A stretch of 64,000 bases of DNA from Streptomyces erythrochromogenes (lineage in GTDB: Bacteria > Actinomycetota > Actinomycetes > Streptomycetales > Streptomycetaceae): positions 4,216,001-4,280,000 of the forward strand of contig NZ_CP108036.1 in NCBI RefSeq assembly GCF_036170895.1. The letters run 5' to 3'. A program made the translations under genes and the position numbers. Numbering within the stretch: position 1 is the stretch's first letter; each line of letters starts with the position of its first letter. Positions 36,495-45,408 of the stretch are shown piece by piece. The notes beneath the pieces were generated by a model. It made no database searches. It was given only the letters and a program-made list of their open reading frames with translations, and was not told the origin of the DNA.

Positions 36495-39077
36495 ATGAGC
36501 GAGCACCGCCGCAAACCGCCGCAGCCCCAGGGCGGGGGGCGGGCTTCCGCCCGCCGCGCCGCCCAGCAGCGCCCCGGCAGGGGTGCCGGACATGACGTTT
36601 CCACCGCGTCACACAGCGGTCCGTACGCACAGCAGCCCGGCCAGGGCAGTCGCGCCGACGCCCGCCGGGCCGCGCAGAGAGGGTCCTCGGGCCCCGGCAG
36701 AGGCGGCGCGGGCAGAGCACGCGGCGCCGGCCGCCCGGACAAGCGGCTGATCAACTATCCGCGGTCCGACCGGGACGGCTGGAAGCGCTTCGTGCCCTCG
36801 TGGAAGCTGGTCTCCGGCACCGCCCTGGGCTTCTTCGCGGTCATCATCGCGGGTACCGGCATCGGCATCGCCATGGTCAGCACGCCCGACCCGAACAAGG
36901 CGGCCAAGGCGCAGAACAACGTCTTCTACTGGGCCGACGGCAGCCAGATGGTGGCGACGGGCGGTTCGATGAACCGCCAGATCGTCCCCATCTCGAGCAT
37001 CCCCCGGTCGATGAGGGACGCCGTGATCGCGGCGGAGAACGAATCCTTCGAGACCGACAAGGGCGTGGACCCGATGGGCATCGCCCGCGCCGTGTGGAAC
37101 ATGGGCACGGGCGGCTCCACCCAGGGCGGCTCGACCATCACCCAGCAGTACGTGAAGAACACGTACCTGGACTCCGACCAGACGCTCAAGCGGAAGGTCA
37201 CCGAGCTCTTCATCGCGATAAGGCTGGGTGTCAAGGAGGAGAAGGACACGGTCCTCGCGGGATACCTCAACACCGCCTACTACGGGCGGGACGCCTATGG
37301 CATCCAGGCCGCGGCCCGCGCCTACTTCGGCAAGGACAGCCAGGACCTGAACCCCTCCGAGTGCGCGTTCCTGGCCGCCGTGCTCAAGGGCCCGAACCTC
37401 TACAACCCGGACGGCGGCATCGGTGCCGCCGCCACCCCTGCCCTCAACGAAAGCCGTGCCAGGGAGCGCTGGGCCTGGGTCCTGGACCGCGAGGTCGAGG
37501 TGGGCCGCATGGACCCGGCGGAGCGCGCGAAGCACACGGAATTCCCCCCGCGCGTCGAGTCGGAGCAGGCCCGCGGCATGACCGGCCAGATCGGCTACCT
37601 GGTCGACACGGCCAAGGCGTACGTGATGAAGACCAAGAGCATCACCGCCGAGCAGATGGCCATGGGCGGCTACCGGATCAAGACCACCTTCGAGAAGCCC
37701 AAGGTGGACGCCATGGCGAAGGCGGTCGAGGACATCCGCGCCGGGCTGATCGACGAGAAGAAGCGCCCCGAGACCGACACCTTCGTACAGTTCGGCGCCG
37801 CCTCCGTGGACGTGAAGAGCGGCGCGCTCGTGGCCCTCTACGGCGGCCCGGGCTGGGACCAGAAGTACTTCAGCAACAACGCCAACACCAGCGGCGTCCC
37901 GGTCGGCTCGACCTGGAAGCCGTACGTGCTGGCCGCGGCCATGGAGTACGGCACCCAGAACTCCAACGGCAAGGGCATCTCGGTCGACAGCAAGTACCAG
38001 GCCAACGACCTCACAGTGATCAACAACCGTGAGGGCAAGCCGCTGCGCGACGCCTCGGGCAGCCCGTTCAGGCAGAAGAACGAGAGCCCCACCGCCTTCG
38101 GGTACGTGACCCTCAACGAGGCGATGGAGAAGTCCATCAACGTCCCGTTCGCCCAGCTCGTCTTCGACGTCGGCCACGACAAGGTCAAGGCCGTGGCGAA
38201 GTCCACGGGCATTCTCGAGGAGTCGATCAACCCCAACAACGACGCCTCCTTCGCCCTGGGCACCTCCACCCCCAGCGCCATCCGCATGGCCGACTCGTAC
38301 GCGACCTTCGCCGCCTCCGGGATGCACCGCGAGCCGTACTCCGTGACCGCCGTCGAGAAGAACGGCGAGAAGCTGTCCGGCTTCGAGGCGCCCAAGGACC
38401 AGCGGGCCATGGACAACGCGGTGGCGGACAACGTCACCAAGGTGCTGGAGAACGTCGTCGAGAACGGCACCGGCAAGAAGGCCAAGAAGCTGGGCCGGCC
38501 CGCCGCGGGCAAGACCGGTACCACGGACGAGAACAAGTCGGCGTGGTTCGTCGGCTACACCCCGGAACTGTCCACCTCCGTGGTCCTCTTCCGCACCGAC
38601 CCCAACTCGGCGGAGAAGAAGCTGATCTCCATGAAGGGCGTGGGTGACATCCCCTCCCTCCACGGTGGTGACATCCCGGCCGAGATCTGGACCGAGTACA
38701 TGGGCGCGGCCCTCAAGGGCGCCCCGGTCAAGCAGTTCCCGGAGGCCGAGGACATCGGCGTCACGGCCGACTCCGCCGGCGCCCCCTCCCCCACCCCCGT
38801 GGCACCCGTCACGCCGTCCCCGTCCCCGTCGTCGCTCCCGCCCAGCTCCCCGCCGCCGTCGCCGTCGCCGTCCAGGGGCGGTGGCCGGCCGTGCAAGCCG
38901 TGGGAGCTGTACTGCGACCCGGACACCACGCGCGGCGGCACCAACGAGGGCACGAGTACCGGCAACACCTCCGGGGTCATCGGCGGGCCCAGCGGATCGC
39001 CGTCCCCGTCGCCCAGCGGCAGACCGGGCCGCCCGGGCGGCCTCACCGGATCGACCACCGGCACCGCGCCGGACTGA
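36495..39077 (+). CDS. ponA: Class A penicillin-binding protein (transglycosylase/transpeptidase)
   Basis: 860 aa from ATG 36495 with GAGGAG upstream. An Arg/Gln/Pro-rich cytoplasmic tail (~100 aa) precedes one transmembrane helix (LVSGTALGFFAVIIAGTGIGIAMV). The GT51 domain starts at AVIAAENESFETDKGVD (catalytic Glu near residue 181), with GGSTITQQYVKN next. The penicillin-binding domain has Ser472-x-x-Lys475 (STWK), Ser547-x-Asn549 (SIN) and Lys673-Thr-Gly (KTG). The tail is Ser/Pro-rich. It polymerises and cross-links peptidoglycan. The position matches M. tuberculosis ponA1 (Rv0050). Confidence 0.95.
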   Translation: MSEHRRKPPQPQGGGRASARRAAQQRPGRGAGHDVSTASHSGPYAQQPGQGSRADARRAAQRGSSGPGRGGAGRARGAGRPDKRLINYPRSDRDGWKRFVPSWKLVSGTALGFFAVIIAGTGIGIAMVSTPDPNKAAKAQNNVFYWADGSQMVATGGSMNRQIVPISSIPRSMRDAVIAAENESFETDKGVDPMGIARAVWNMGTGGSTQGGSTITQQYVKNTYLDSDQTLKRKVTELFIAIRLGVKEEKDTVLAGYLNTAYYGRDAYGIQAAARAYFGKDSQDLNPSECAFLAAVLKGPNLYNPDGGIGAAATPALNESRARERWAWVLDREVEVGRMDPAERAKHTEFPPRVESEQARGMTGQIGYLVDTAKAYVMKTKSITAEQMAMGGYRIKTTFEKPKVDAMAKAVEDIRAGLIDEKKRPETDTFVQFGAASVDVKSGALVALYGGPGWDQKYFSNNANTSGVPVGSTWKPYVLAAAMEYGTQNSNGKGISVDSKYQANDLTVINNREGKPLRDASGSPFRQKNESPTAFGYVTLNEAMEKSINVPFAQLVFDVGHDKVKAVAKSTGILEESINPNNDASFALGTSTPSAIRMADSYATFAASGMHREPYSVTAVEKNGEKLSGFEAPKDQRAMDNAVADNVTKVLENVVENGTGKKAKKLGRPAAGKTGTTDENKSAWFVGYTPELSTSVVLFRTDPNSAEKKLISMKGVGDIPSLHGGDIPAEIWTEYMGAALKGAPVKQFPEAEDIGVTADSAGAPSPTPVAPVTPSPSPSSLPPSSPPPSPSPSRGGGRPCKPWELYCDPDTTRGGTNEGTSTGNTSGVIGGPSGSPSPSPSGRPGRPGGLTGSTTGTAPD

Positions 39078-39104
39078 TCCGCTCCGCCGCCCCCCGTCAG
39101 CCGA

Positions 39105-39139
39105 GGAAGGCCGTCGCACCCACTGTGCGGCGGCCTTCC
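39105..39139 (+). terminator. Intrinsic terminator after ponA
   Basis: GGAAGGCCGTCGCAC pairs with GTGCGGCGGCCTTCC (15 bp, one G-U) around a 5-nt loop, about 27 bp past the ponA stop. Confidence 0.75.
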
Positions 39140-39164
39140 CCCGTGCCCGGCCCCGTACGGCAGG

Positions 39165-40634
39165 ATGAGCCCCATGACCCAGGTGCACGAGGACCGCCCC
39201 GTACTGCCCACGCAGCAGGACGAGGTCGCCGCAGCCGGCAGTGAGCTCATCGGCGGCCCGCTCGGCCGCTACGCCCGCCTCGGCGGCCACTGGCTGGGAC
39301 CGGTGCGCGTCGTGGCCCTCATCGCCATCGGCATGTTCGCGCTCGGCATGGTGCAGAAACTGCCCTGCTACGAGTGGGCCTGGTTCCGCGGGGCGTCCTC
39401 GCAGTACACCCACGCCTGCTACTCCGACATCCCGCACCTGTACGCGGTCCGCGGTTTCGCAGACAACCTGACGCCCTACTTCGACCGGATCCCCGGCGAC
39501 ATGCAGTACCTGGAGTACCCGGTGCTCACCGGGCTCTTCATGGAGATCGCCTCCTGGCTGACCCCCGGCAGCGGCTCCATGCAGCACCGCGAGCAGATGT
39601 ACTGGATGGTCAACGCGGGGATGCTGATGGCCTGCGCGGCGGTCATCGCCGTGTGCGTCGCCCGGACCCACCGCCGCCGGCCCTGGGACGCCCTGCTCTT
39701 CGCGCTCGCACCCGCCTTCGCCCTCACGGCGACGATCAACTGGGACCTCCTGGCCATCGCCCTGACCGCGGCCGGGATGCTCATGTGGTCCCGTGGGCGG
39801 ACGGTCCTCTTCGGCGTCCTCATCGGCCTGGCCACCGCCGCCAAGCTGTACCCCGTCCTGCTGCTCGGGGTCCTGTTCGTGCTCTGCTGGCGGGCCGGGA
39901 AGTGGCGCGAGTTCGGCCTGGCCGCCTGCGGCACGGCCGGAGCCTGGCTCGTGGTGAACGCTCCCGTCATGTTCTTCGCCTGGGACGGCTGGAAGAAGTT
40001 CTACACCTTCAGCCAGGAACGGCCCATCGACTTCGGCTCCGTCTGGCTGCTGATCTCCCAGCGCTCCGGCAACCCCCTGCACGACGCCAACACCTACGCG
40101 ACCGGGCTGACGCTCCTGCTGTGCGGGGCCATCGGACTGCTCACCCTGACCGCACCCCGCCGCCCCCGCTTCGCCCAGCTGGCCTTCCTGGTCGTCGCCG
40201 CCTTCATCCTCTGCAACAAGGTCTACTCACCGCAGTACGTGCTGTGGCTCATCCCGCTCGCCGCGCTGGCCCGGCCGCGCTGGCGGGACTTCCTGATCTG
40301 GCAGGCCGGCGAGGTCGCCTACTTCCTCGGGATCTGGTTCTACCTCGCCTACATCAACAGCGGGGACAAGCACCAGGGCCTGCCCGTGGAGGGCTACCAG
40401 CTGGCGATCGCCGCCCACCTCCTGGCCACGCTCTACCTGTGCGCCGTCGTCGTCCGCGACATCCTGCTCCCGGAGCGCGACGTCGTCCGCCGGGACGGCT
40501 CGGACGACCCGTCCGGGGGCGTCCTGGACGGGGCCGAGGACGTGTTCGTGCTGTCGGACGCAGCGAGGGCGCCGCGGTACGCGACGCCCTCGGAGGGACA
40601 GCGGGTCGACTGGGGCGCCGGCCCCAAGGACTGA
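39165..40634 (+). CDS. Polytopic glycosyltransferase family 87 protein
   Basis: 489 aa (or 486 from ATG 39174). About ten transmembrane helices. An early extracytoplasmic segment carries acidic and aromatic residues (CYSDIPHLYAVRGFADNLTPYFD ... DMQYLEYPVLTG), the pattern of GT-C enzymes of the GT87/DUF2029 family that use polyprenyl-phosphate mannose. ALTATINWDLLAIAL and ATAAKLYPVLLLGVLFVL are further family segments. Its neighbour ponA and the matching order in M. tuberculosis (Rv0050-Rv0051) suggest an envelope role. Actual substrate unknown. Confidence 0.82.
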   Translation: MSPMTQVHEDRPVLPTQQDEVAAAGSELIGGPLGRYARLGGHWLGPVRVVALIAIGMFALGMVQKLPCYEWAWFRGASSQYTHACYSDIPHLYAVRGFADNLTPYFDRIPGDMQYLEYPVLTGLFMEIASWLTPGSGSMQHREQMYWMVNAGMLMACAAVIAVCVARTHRRRPWDALLFALAPAFALTATINWDLLAIALTAAGMLMWSRGRTVLFGVLIGLATAAKLYPVLLLGVLFVLCWRAGKWREFGLAACGTAGAWLVVNAPVMFFAWDGWKKFYTFSQERPIDFGSVWLLISQRSGNPLHDANTYATGLTLLLCGAIGLLTLTAPRRPRFAQLAFLVVAAFILCNKVYSPQYVLWLIPLAALARPRWRDFLIWQAGEVAYFLGIWFYLAYINSGDKHQGLPVEGYQLAIAAHLLATLYLCAVVVRDILLPERDVVRRDGSDDPSGGVLDGAEDVFVLSDAARAPRYATPSEGQRVDWGAGPKD

Positions 40635-40644
40635 CCGGGACGGC

Positions 40645-41676
40645 TCAGGAGTCGAGCATCCGGTCGAACTGCGTGGTGGTGTGGCGCAGGTGCGCCACCA
40701 GCTCGTCGCCGACCTTCGGCTCGGTCGCGTCGGCGGGCACGAACAGGATCGACACCTGCATGTGCGGCGGCTCGGCGAACCAGCGCTGCTTGCCCGCCCA
40801 CACGAAGGGCGAAAGGTTCCGGTTGACCGTGGCCAGGCCCGCCCGGGCGACGCCCTTGGCGCGCGGCATCACACCGTGCAGCGCCTTCGGGGCCTCCAGG
40901 CCCACACCGTGCGAGGTGCCGCCGGCGACCACGACCAGCCAGCCGTCGGAGGCGGCCTTCTGCTGGCGGTAGCCGAACCGGTCGCCCTTGGCCACACGCG
41001 TGACGTCGAGCACCGAGCCGCGGTACTCGGTCGCCTCGTGGTCGCCCAGCCACAGCCGCGTGCCGATGCGGGCCCGGAAGCGGGTCTGCGGGAACTGCTG
41101 CTGGAGCCGTGCCAGCTCCGCGGCCCGCAGGTGGCTGACGAACATGGTGTGCAGCGGCAGCCGGGCCGCGCGCAGCCGGTCCATCCAGCCGATGACCTCC
41201 TCCACGGCGTCCGAGCCGTCCGGGCGGTCCAGCGGCAGGTGCAGGGCGAAGCCCTCCAGCCGCACGTCCTCGATCGCGCCGTGCAGCTGGCCAAGGTCCT
41301 GCTCGGAGATCCCGTGGCGGCGCATCGAGCTCATGCACTCGATGACCACACGGGCGCCGACCAGGCTGCGGACGCCTTCCAGCGAGGACACCGAGCGGAT
41401 GACCCGGTCCGGCAGCGGCACCGGCTCCTCGCCCCGGCGGAACGGCGTCAGGACGAGCAGGTCGCCGCCGAACCAGTCCTTGATGCTGGCGGCCTCGTAC
41501 GTCGTGCCGACCGCGAGTACGTCGGCGCCCATCCGGGTCGCCTCCTCGCACAGCCGCTCGTGGCCGAAGCCGTAGCCGTTGCCCTTGCAGACCGGGATCA
41601 TCCCGGGGAACTGGTCCTGGACCTGCTTCTGGTGCGCACGCCAGCGCGCGGTGTCGACGTAGAGCGTGAGCGCCAT
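40645..41676 (-). CDS. Alanine racemase family PLP protein
   Basis: 343 aa. The fold-type III N-terminal barrel has the PLP-lysine motif VCKGNGYGFG (Lys31), and later ARIGTRLWLGD and GDRFGYRQQKA. It converges with the GT87 gene, with 10 bp between the stop codons. It appears shorter than biosynthetic Alr (~370-390 aa) and its C-terminal domain is reduced. Whether it supplies D-Ala for cell wall or acts on another amino acid is not decidable here. The femX-like gene lies upstream on the same strand, so a peptidoglycan role is plausible. Confidence 0.78.
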   Translation of the reverse strand: MALTLYVDTARWRAHQKQVQDQFPGMIPVCKGNGYGFGHERLCEEATRMGADVLAVGTTYEAASIKDWFGGDLLVLTPFRRGEEPVPLPDRVIRSVSSLEGVRSLVGARVVIECMSSMRRHGISEQDLGQLHGAIEDVRLEGFALHLPLDRPDGSDAVEEVIGWMDRLRAARLPLHTMFVSHLRAAELARLQQQFPQTRFRARIGTRLWLGDHEATEYRGSVLDVTRVAKGDRFGYRQQKAASDGWLVVVAGGTSHGVGLEAPKALHGVMPRAKGVARAGLATVNRNLSPFVWAGKQRWFAEPPHMQVSILFVPADATEPKVGDELVAHLRHTTTQFDRMLDS

Positions 41677-41753
41677 GCCCGTCCGGAACCTCTCCTATGC
41701 AGCTGCGTGGTGCAGCGGGACTGTGTGGGGGAAAGCGGGTGGATCTGGGTGGG

Positions 41754-42872
41754 TCAGCGACGCGACATGTAGATGTCGAGCGCCTTGTGCAGCACCTTGT
41801 TCAGCGGGAAGTCCCACTCGCCGACGTACTCCACGGCTTCGCCGCCGGTACCGACCTTGAACTGGATCAAACCGAACAGGTGGTCGTTCTCGTCCAGCGT
41901 GTCAGAGATTCCGCGAAGGTCGTAGACGCTCGCACCGAGTGCGTACGCGTCGCGCAGCATGCGCCACTGCATCGCGTTCGAGGGCCGGACCTCACGCTTG
42001 TGGTTGGCGGAGGCGCCGTAGGAGTACCAGACGTGCTGGCCGACGGTGAGCATCGTGGCGGCGGCCAGCGGCTCTCCCTCGTGCGTGGCGATGTACAGGC
42101 GCATCCGGTTGGGGTCCTCGGAGTTGAGGGCCGTCCACTGGCGCTGGAAGTAGCTGAGGGGGCGCGGGCGGAACTTGTCGCGCTCGGCCGTGATCTCGTA
42201 GAGGTGCTGCCAGGTCGGCAGGTCGTCGTAGCCGCCCTGGACGACCTCGACGCCGGCCTTTTCCGCCTTCTTGATGTTGCGGCGCCACAGCTGGTTGAAG
42301 CCCTTGAGGACGTCGTCCAGCGAGCGGTTGGCCAGCGGTACCTGGAAGACGTAGCGCGGCTGGACGTCGCCGAAGCCGGCGCCGCCGTCCTCGGCCTGCT
42401 GCCAGCCCATGCGGCGCAGCTTGTCGGACACCTCGAAGGCGCGCGGCTCGATGACCGAGGCCTCCACGTCGCGCAGGCGCTTCACGTTCGGGTCCTGGAT
42501 GCCGGCCTTGATGGCGGCCGAGTTCCAGCGGCGGATGACGACGGGCGGGCCCATCTTCACCGTGAAGGCGCCCTGCTGCTTGAGGTGGGCCAGCATCGGC
42601 TGGAGCCACTCCTCCAGGTTCGGGGCGTACCAGTTGATGACCGGCCCCTCGGGGAGGTAGGCGAGGTAGCGCTTCACCTTGGGCAGCTGGCGGTACAGCA
42701 CGAGTGCCGCTCCGACGAGTTCCTCGGACTCGTTGAACCAACCGAGGTTCTCGGAACGCCACTCGTTCTTCACGTCGGCCCACGCCGGGACCTGGCAGTG
42801 GCTCGCCGAGGGCAGGCTCTGGAGGTAACCCAGATGCTGCTCTCGGCTGATGGTCCTCAGGGACAGGCTCAT
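41754..42872 (-). CDS. femX: FemX-like peptidoglycan bridge-forming aminoacyltransferase
   Basis: 372 aa, Fem/MurM family with twin GNAT-like folds. Evidence is the sequence LPKVKRYLAYLPEGPVINWY near the N-terminus. The second half has LWRRNIKKAEKAGVEVVQGG, FQRQWTALNSEDPNRMRLYIATHEGEPLAAATMLTVG and the signature ASANHKREVRPSNAMQWRMLRDAYALGASVYDLRGI. It transfers an amino acid from aminoacyl-tRNA to lipid II. In S. coelicolor FemX at this locus adds the Gly branch needed for vancomycin-resistance regulation. It lies 77 bp upstream of the racemase-like gene. Confidence 0.9.
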   Translation of the reverse strand: MSLSLRTISREQHLGYLQSLPSASHCQVPAWADVKNEWRSENLGWFNESEELVGAALVLYRQLPKVKRYLAYLPEGPVINWYAPNLEEWLQPMLAHLKQQGAFTVKMGPPVVIRRWNSAAIKAGIQDPNVKRLRDVEASVIEPRAFEVSDKLRRMGWQQAEDGGAGFGDVQPRYVFQVPLANRSLDDVLKGFNQLWRRNIKKAEKAGVEVVQGGYDDLPTWQHLYEITAERDKFRPRPLSYFQRQWTALNSEDPNRMRLYIATHEGEPLAAATMLTVGQHVWYSYGASANHKREVRPSNAMQWRMLRDAYALGASVYDLRGISDTLDENDHLFGLIQFKVGTGGEAVEYVGEWDFPLNKVLHKALDIYMSRR

Positions 42873-43013
42873 GCGGGGCGTCTCCTCGGCGGCTTCGCTG
42901 GCTATGGCGCGAAGCCTACTGCGACAGGGGCGCCACCCTTCTGGGGGACGGGCCGTGGGCCCGGGCCGGTGTGCCGCCGGCGCCCCGCCGCGGAGGTGCC
43001 CCGGGCGGCCCGG

Positions 43014-43316
43014 TCAGCCCCCGAAGAGGCCGCCGTGGAACATGCCGAGGTAGAAGCCGATGGCAGACGCGCCAAGGCCGATGATCAGCGCGAAGCGCTC
43101 GCGTGTCGTGACGGAGACGAACTGTCCGTACGCACCGGTCAGGATTCCGATCAGCCCGGCCCACGAGCTGATCAGGTGCAGGTTGTGGAAGAAGGCCGTG
43201 ACGAACGCCACGGCACCGAGGGTCAGGGTGACCGCCATCAGGGCGTCCTGCAGCGGGTGGGGCTTTCCGTCGGTGGAGAGCAGGGAGATCTGAGGTGACC
43301 GCATTGCCTGTGCCAT
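43014..43316 (-). CDS. Small membrane protein of unknown function
   Basis: 100 aa from ATG 43314-43316 with AGGAGGTG 9 nt upstream; the 126-codon frame lacks such a site. Three hydrophobic segments ([55 protein letters not shown]) indicate a three-helix membrane protein. I know no function. It is conserved in position upstream of rpsF in Streptomyces, transcribed away from it. Confidence 0.75.
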   Translation of the reverse strand: MAQAMRSPQISLLSTDGKPHPLQDALMAVTLTLGAVAFVTAFFHNLHLISSWAGLIGILTGAYGQFVSVTTRERFALIIGLGASAIGFYLGMFHGGLFGG

Positions 43317-43566
43317 CGGAAGGCACCTCCTGGCTGAAGCTGGCGGTGCTGCGGGCTGCCTCCGGCAGGGGGCCGAGGGCATAGCACCGAGCACACCCGA
43401 TGGATACAGATTGTGGACCTCTCCTGCCGGATTTCAACCGGAAGGACGCGAGCAGGTAGTCTGTACAGCTGCGCGGTGTCTGCTCTGCGGACGCCGTGCT
43501 CACGCATCACGACCCTCCTGCCACGGAACGACCGTGGCCGCTGAGTCCAAAGGAGGTGGGTTCCAC

Positions 43567-43857
43567 ATGCGTCACTACGAAGTGATGGTCATCCTCGACC
43601 CCGATCTCGAGGAGCGCGCTGTCTCCCCGCTGATCGAGAACTTCCTTTCCGTCGTCCGTGAGGGCAACGGAAAGGTCGAGAAGGTCGACACCTGGGGCCG
43701 TCGTCGTCTCGCTTACGAGATCAAGAAGAAGCCCGAGGGCATCTACTCGGTCATCGACCTCCAGGCCGAGCCTGCGGTCGTCAAGGAGCTTGACCGACAG
43801 ATGAACCTGAACGAGTCGGTTCTCCGGACCAAGGTCCTTCGCCCCGAGACCCACTGA
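43567..43857 (+). CDS. rpsF: 30S ribosomal protein S6
   Basis: 96 aa from ATG 43567 with a perfect AAGGAGGTG ribosome-binding site. [19 protein letters not shown] at the start and [23 protein letters not shown] are diagnostic. S6 dimerises with S18 on the 30S platform; rpsR is two genes downstream in the same operon. Confidence 0.98.
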   Translation: MRHYEVMVILDPDLEERAVSPLIENFLSVVREGNGKVEKVDTWGRRRLAYEIKKKPEGIYSVIDLQAEPAVVKELDRQMNLNESVLRTKVLRPETH

Positions 43858-43929
43858 ACTTCGGTTCAGCGGTAATCGGGATCGAGTAGCACAGCAGCCC
43901 AGCAGCAATCCCCGCCGAGAGGTTCATCC

Positions 43930-44523
43930 ATGGCAGGCGAGACCGTCATCACGGTCGTCGGCAATCTCGTCGACGACCCCGAGCTGCGCTTCACCCCCTC
44001 GGGTGCGGCGGTCGCGAAGTTCCGTGTCGCGTCCACCCCCCGCACCTTCGACCGTCAGACCAATGAGTGGAAGGACGGCGAGAGCCTGTTCCTGACCTGC
44101 TCGGTGTGGCGGCAGGCGGCGGAGAACGTCGCCGAGTCCCTTCAGCGAGGCATGCGCGTCATCGTGCAGGGCCGGCTGAGGCAGCGGTCGTACGAGGACC
44201 GTGAGGGTGTCAAGCGCACGGTCTACGAGCTGGACGTCGAGGAAGTCGGCCCCAGCCTGAAGAACGCCACGGCCAAGGTCGCCAAGACCACCGGTCGCGG
44301 TGGTCAGGGTGGATACGGCGGCGGCGGTCAGCAGCAGGGCGGCGGCGGCGGTGGCTGGGGCGGAGCCCCCAGCGGCGGCCAGCAGGGCGGCGGAGCTCCC
44401 TCCGACGACCCGTGGGCGTCCAGCGCGCCGGCCGGTGGCCAGCAGCAGGGCGGCGGCGGGGGCGGTTGGGGCGGAAGCTCCGGCGGTTCCGGCGGTGGCT
44501 ACTCGGACGAGCCGCCCTTCTAG
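43930..44523 (+). CDS. ssb: Single-stranded DNA-binding protein
   Basis: 197 aa. The OB fold covers residues 1-~115 ([33 protein letters not shown] ... [20 protein letters not shown]). A Gly/Gln-rich flexible linker follows, with repeated [14 protein letters not shown] units, and the acidic protein-interaction tip SDEPPF. It protects ssDNA and recruits partners via the tip. It is the essential SsbA, between rpsF and rpsR. Confidence 0.97.
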   Translation: MAGETVITVVGNLVDDPELRFTPSGAAVAKFRVASTPRTFDRQTNEWKDGESLFLTCSVWRQAAENVAESLQRGMRVIVQGRLRQRSYEDREGVKRTVYELDVEEVGPSLKNATAKVAKTTGRGGQGGYGGGGQQQGGGGGGWGGAPSGGQQGGGAPSDDPWASSAPAGGQQQGGGGGGWGGSSGGSGGGYSDEPPF

Positions 44524-44565
44524 GGCAGCTCCATCCAAACTTCTTGATCACACAGGAGAGACACA

Positions 44566-44802
44566 ATGGCGAAGCCGCCTGTGCGCAAGCCTAAGAAGAA
44601 GGTCTGCGCGTTCTGCAAGGACAAGACCGCTTACGTGGACTACAAGGACACGAACATGCTGCGGAAGTTCATTTCCGACCGCGGCAAGATCCGTGCCCGC
44701 CGCGTCACCGGCAACTGCACGCAGCACCAGCGTGACGTCGCCACGGCCGTGAAGAACAGCCGTGAGATGGCGCTGCTGCCCTACACGTCCACCGCGCGAT
44801 AA
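44566..44802 (+). CDS. rpsR: 30S ribosomal protein S18, zinc-binding type
   Basis: 78 aa with AGGAGA upstream. The core [27 protein letters not shown] is full-length S18. Cys14, Cys17, Cys51 and His54 (CAFC ... CTQH) form a likely zinc site, marking the Cys-plus paralogue. Streptomyces usually carry a zinc-free copy elsewhere under Zur control. Confidence 0.97.
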   Translation: MAKPPVRKPKKKVCAFCKDKTAYVDYKDTNMLRKFISDRGKIRARRVTGNCTQHQRDVATAVKNSREMALLPYTSTAR

Positions 44803-44820
44803 GGAAAGGGTGACCGACTA

Positions 44821-45267
44821 ATGAAGATCATCCTGACCCACGAGGTTTCTGGCCTCGGTGCCGCCGGCGATGTCGTCGACGTCAAGGACGGTTACGCTCG
44901 CAACTACCTGGTCCCGCGTGGTTTCGCGATCCGCTGGACCAAGGGTGGCGAGAAGGACGTGGCGCAGATCCGCCGCGCCCGCAAGATCCACGAGATCGCG
45001 ACCATCGAGCAGGCCAACGAGGTCAAGGCCAAGCTCGAGGGTGTGAAGGTCCGTCTGGCCACCCGCGCGGGTGACGCCGGTCGTCTCTTCGGCTCCGTGA
45101 CCCCGGCCGACATCGCCACGGCGATCGAAGCTTCCGGTGGCCCGAAGGTCGACAAGCGCCGCGTCGAGCTGGGCTCCCCGATCAAGACCCTCGGTTCGTA
45201 CCAGGTCTCCGTGCGTCTGCACGCCGACGTGGCCGCGAACGTGGGCATCGAGGTCGTCGCCGCCTAA
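44821..45267 (+). CDS. rplI: 50S ribosomal protein L9
   Basis: 148 aa, starting [34 protein letters not shown], the N-terminal L9 signature, followed by the long connecting helix and the C-terminal domain ([15 protein letters not shown]). It is the last gene of rpsF-ssb-rpsR-rplI, followed by a strong terminator. Confidence 0.98.
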   Translation: MKIILTHEVSGLGAAGDVVDVKDGYARNYLVPRGFAIRWTKGGEKDVAQIRRARKIHEIATIEQANEVKAKLEGVKVRLATRAGDAGRLFGSVTPADIATAIEASGGPKVDKRRVELGSPIKTLGSYQVSVRLHADVAANVGIEVVAA

Positions 45268-45278
45268 GGGCTGCACGT

Positions 45279-45311
45279 GAAGGGCCGCACCCCGGTGGGG
45301 TGCGGCCCTTC
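45279..45311 (+). terminator. Intrinsic terminator after rplI
   Basis: A perfect 15-bp stem (GAAGGGCCGCACCCC) with a GGT loop, 11 bp past the rplI stop. Confidence 0.9.
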
Positions 45312-45359
45312 GCCGTTTCCTGAGCGTCTCCGGCTGGGGCCGCGGCCTCGGCGGGCGGT

Positions 45360-45373
45360 GTTTCACGTGAAAC
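45360..45373. other. parS: parS site 8
   Basis: GTTTCACGTGAAAC with T/A flanks, in the convergent rplI-MATE gap. Confidence 0.97.
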
Positions 45374-45392
45374 ATGGCGACGGCTGCGCGAC

Positions 45393-45406
45393 GTTTCACG
45401 TGAAAC
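45393..45406. other. parS: parS site 9
   Basis: GTTTCACGTGAAAC (left flank C), 33 bp from site 8 and 2 bp from the stop codon of the MATE gene. Confidence 0.95.
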
Positions 45407-45408
45407 AA

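Noticed and set aside
36609..40082. 1157-codon minus-strand frame across ponA and the GT87 gene
   Set aside because: Antisense shadow of two well-supported genes; composition His/Asp/Gly/Val-rich with no motif.
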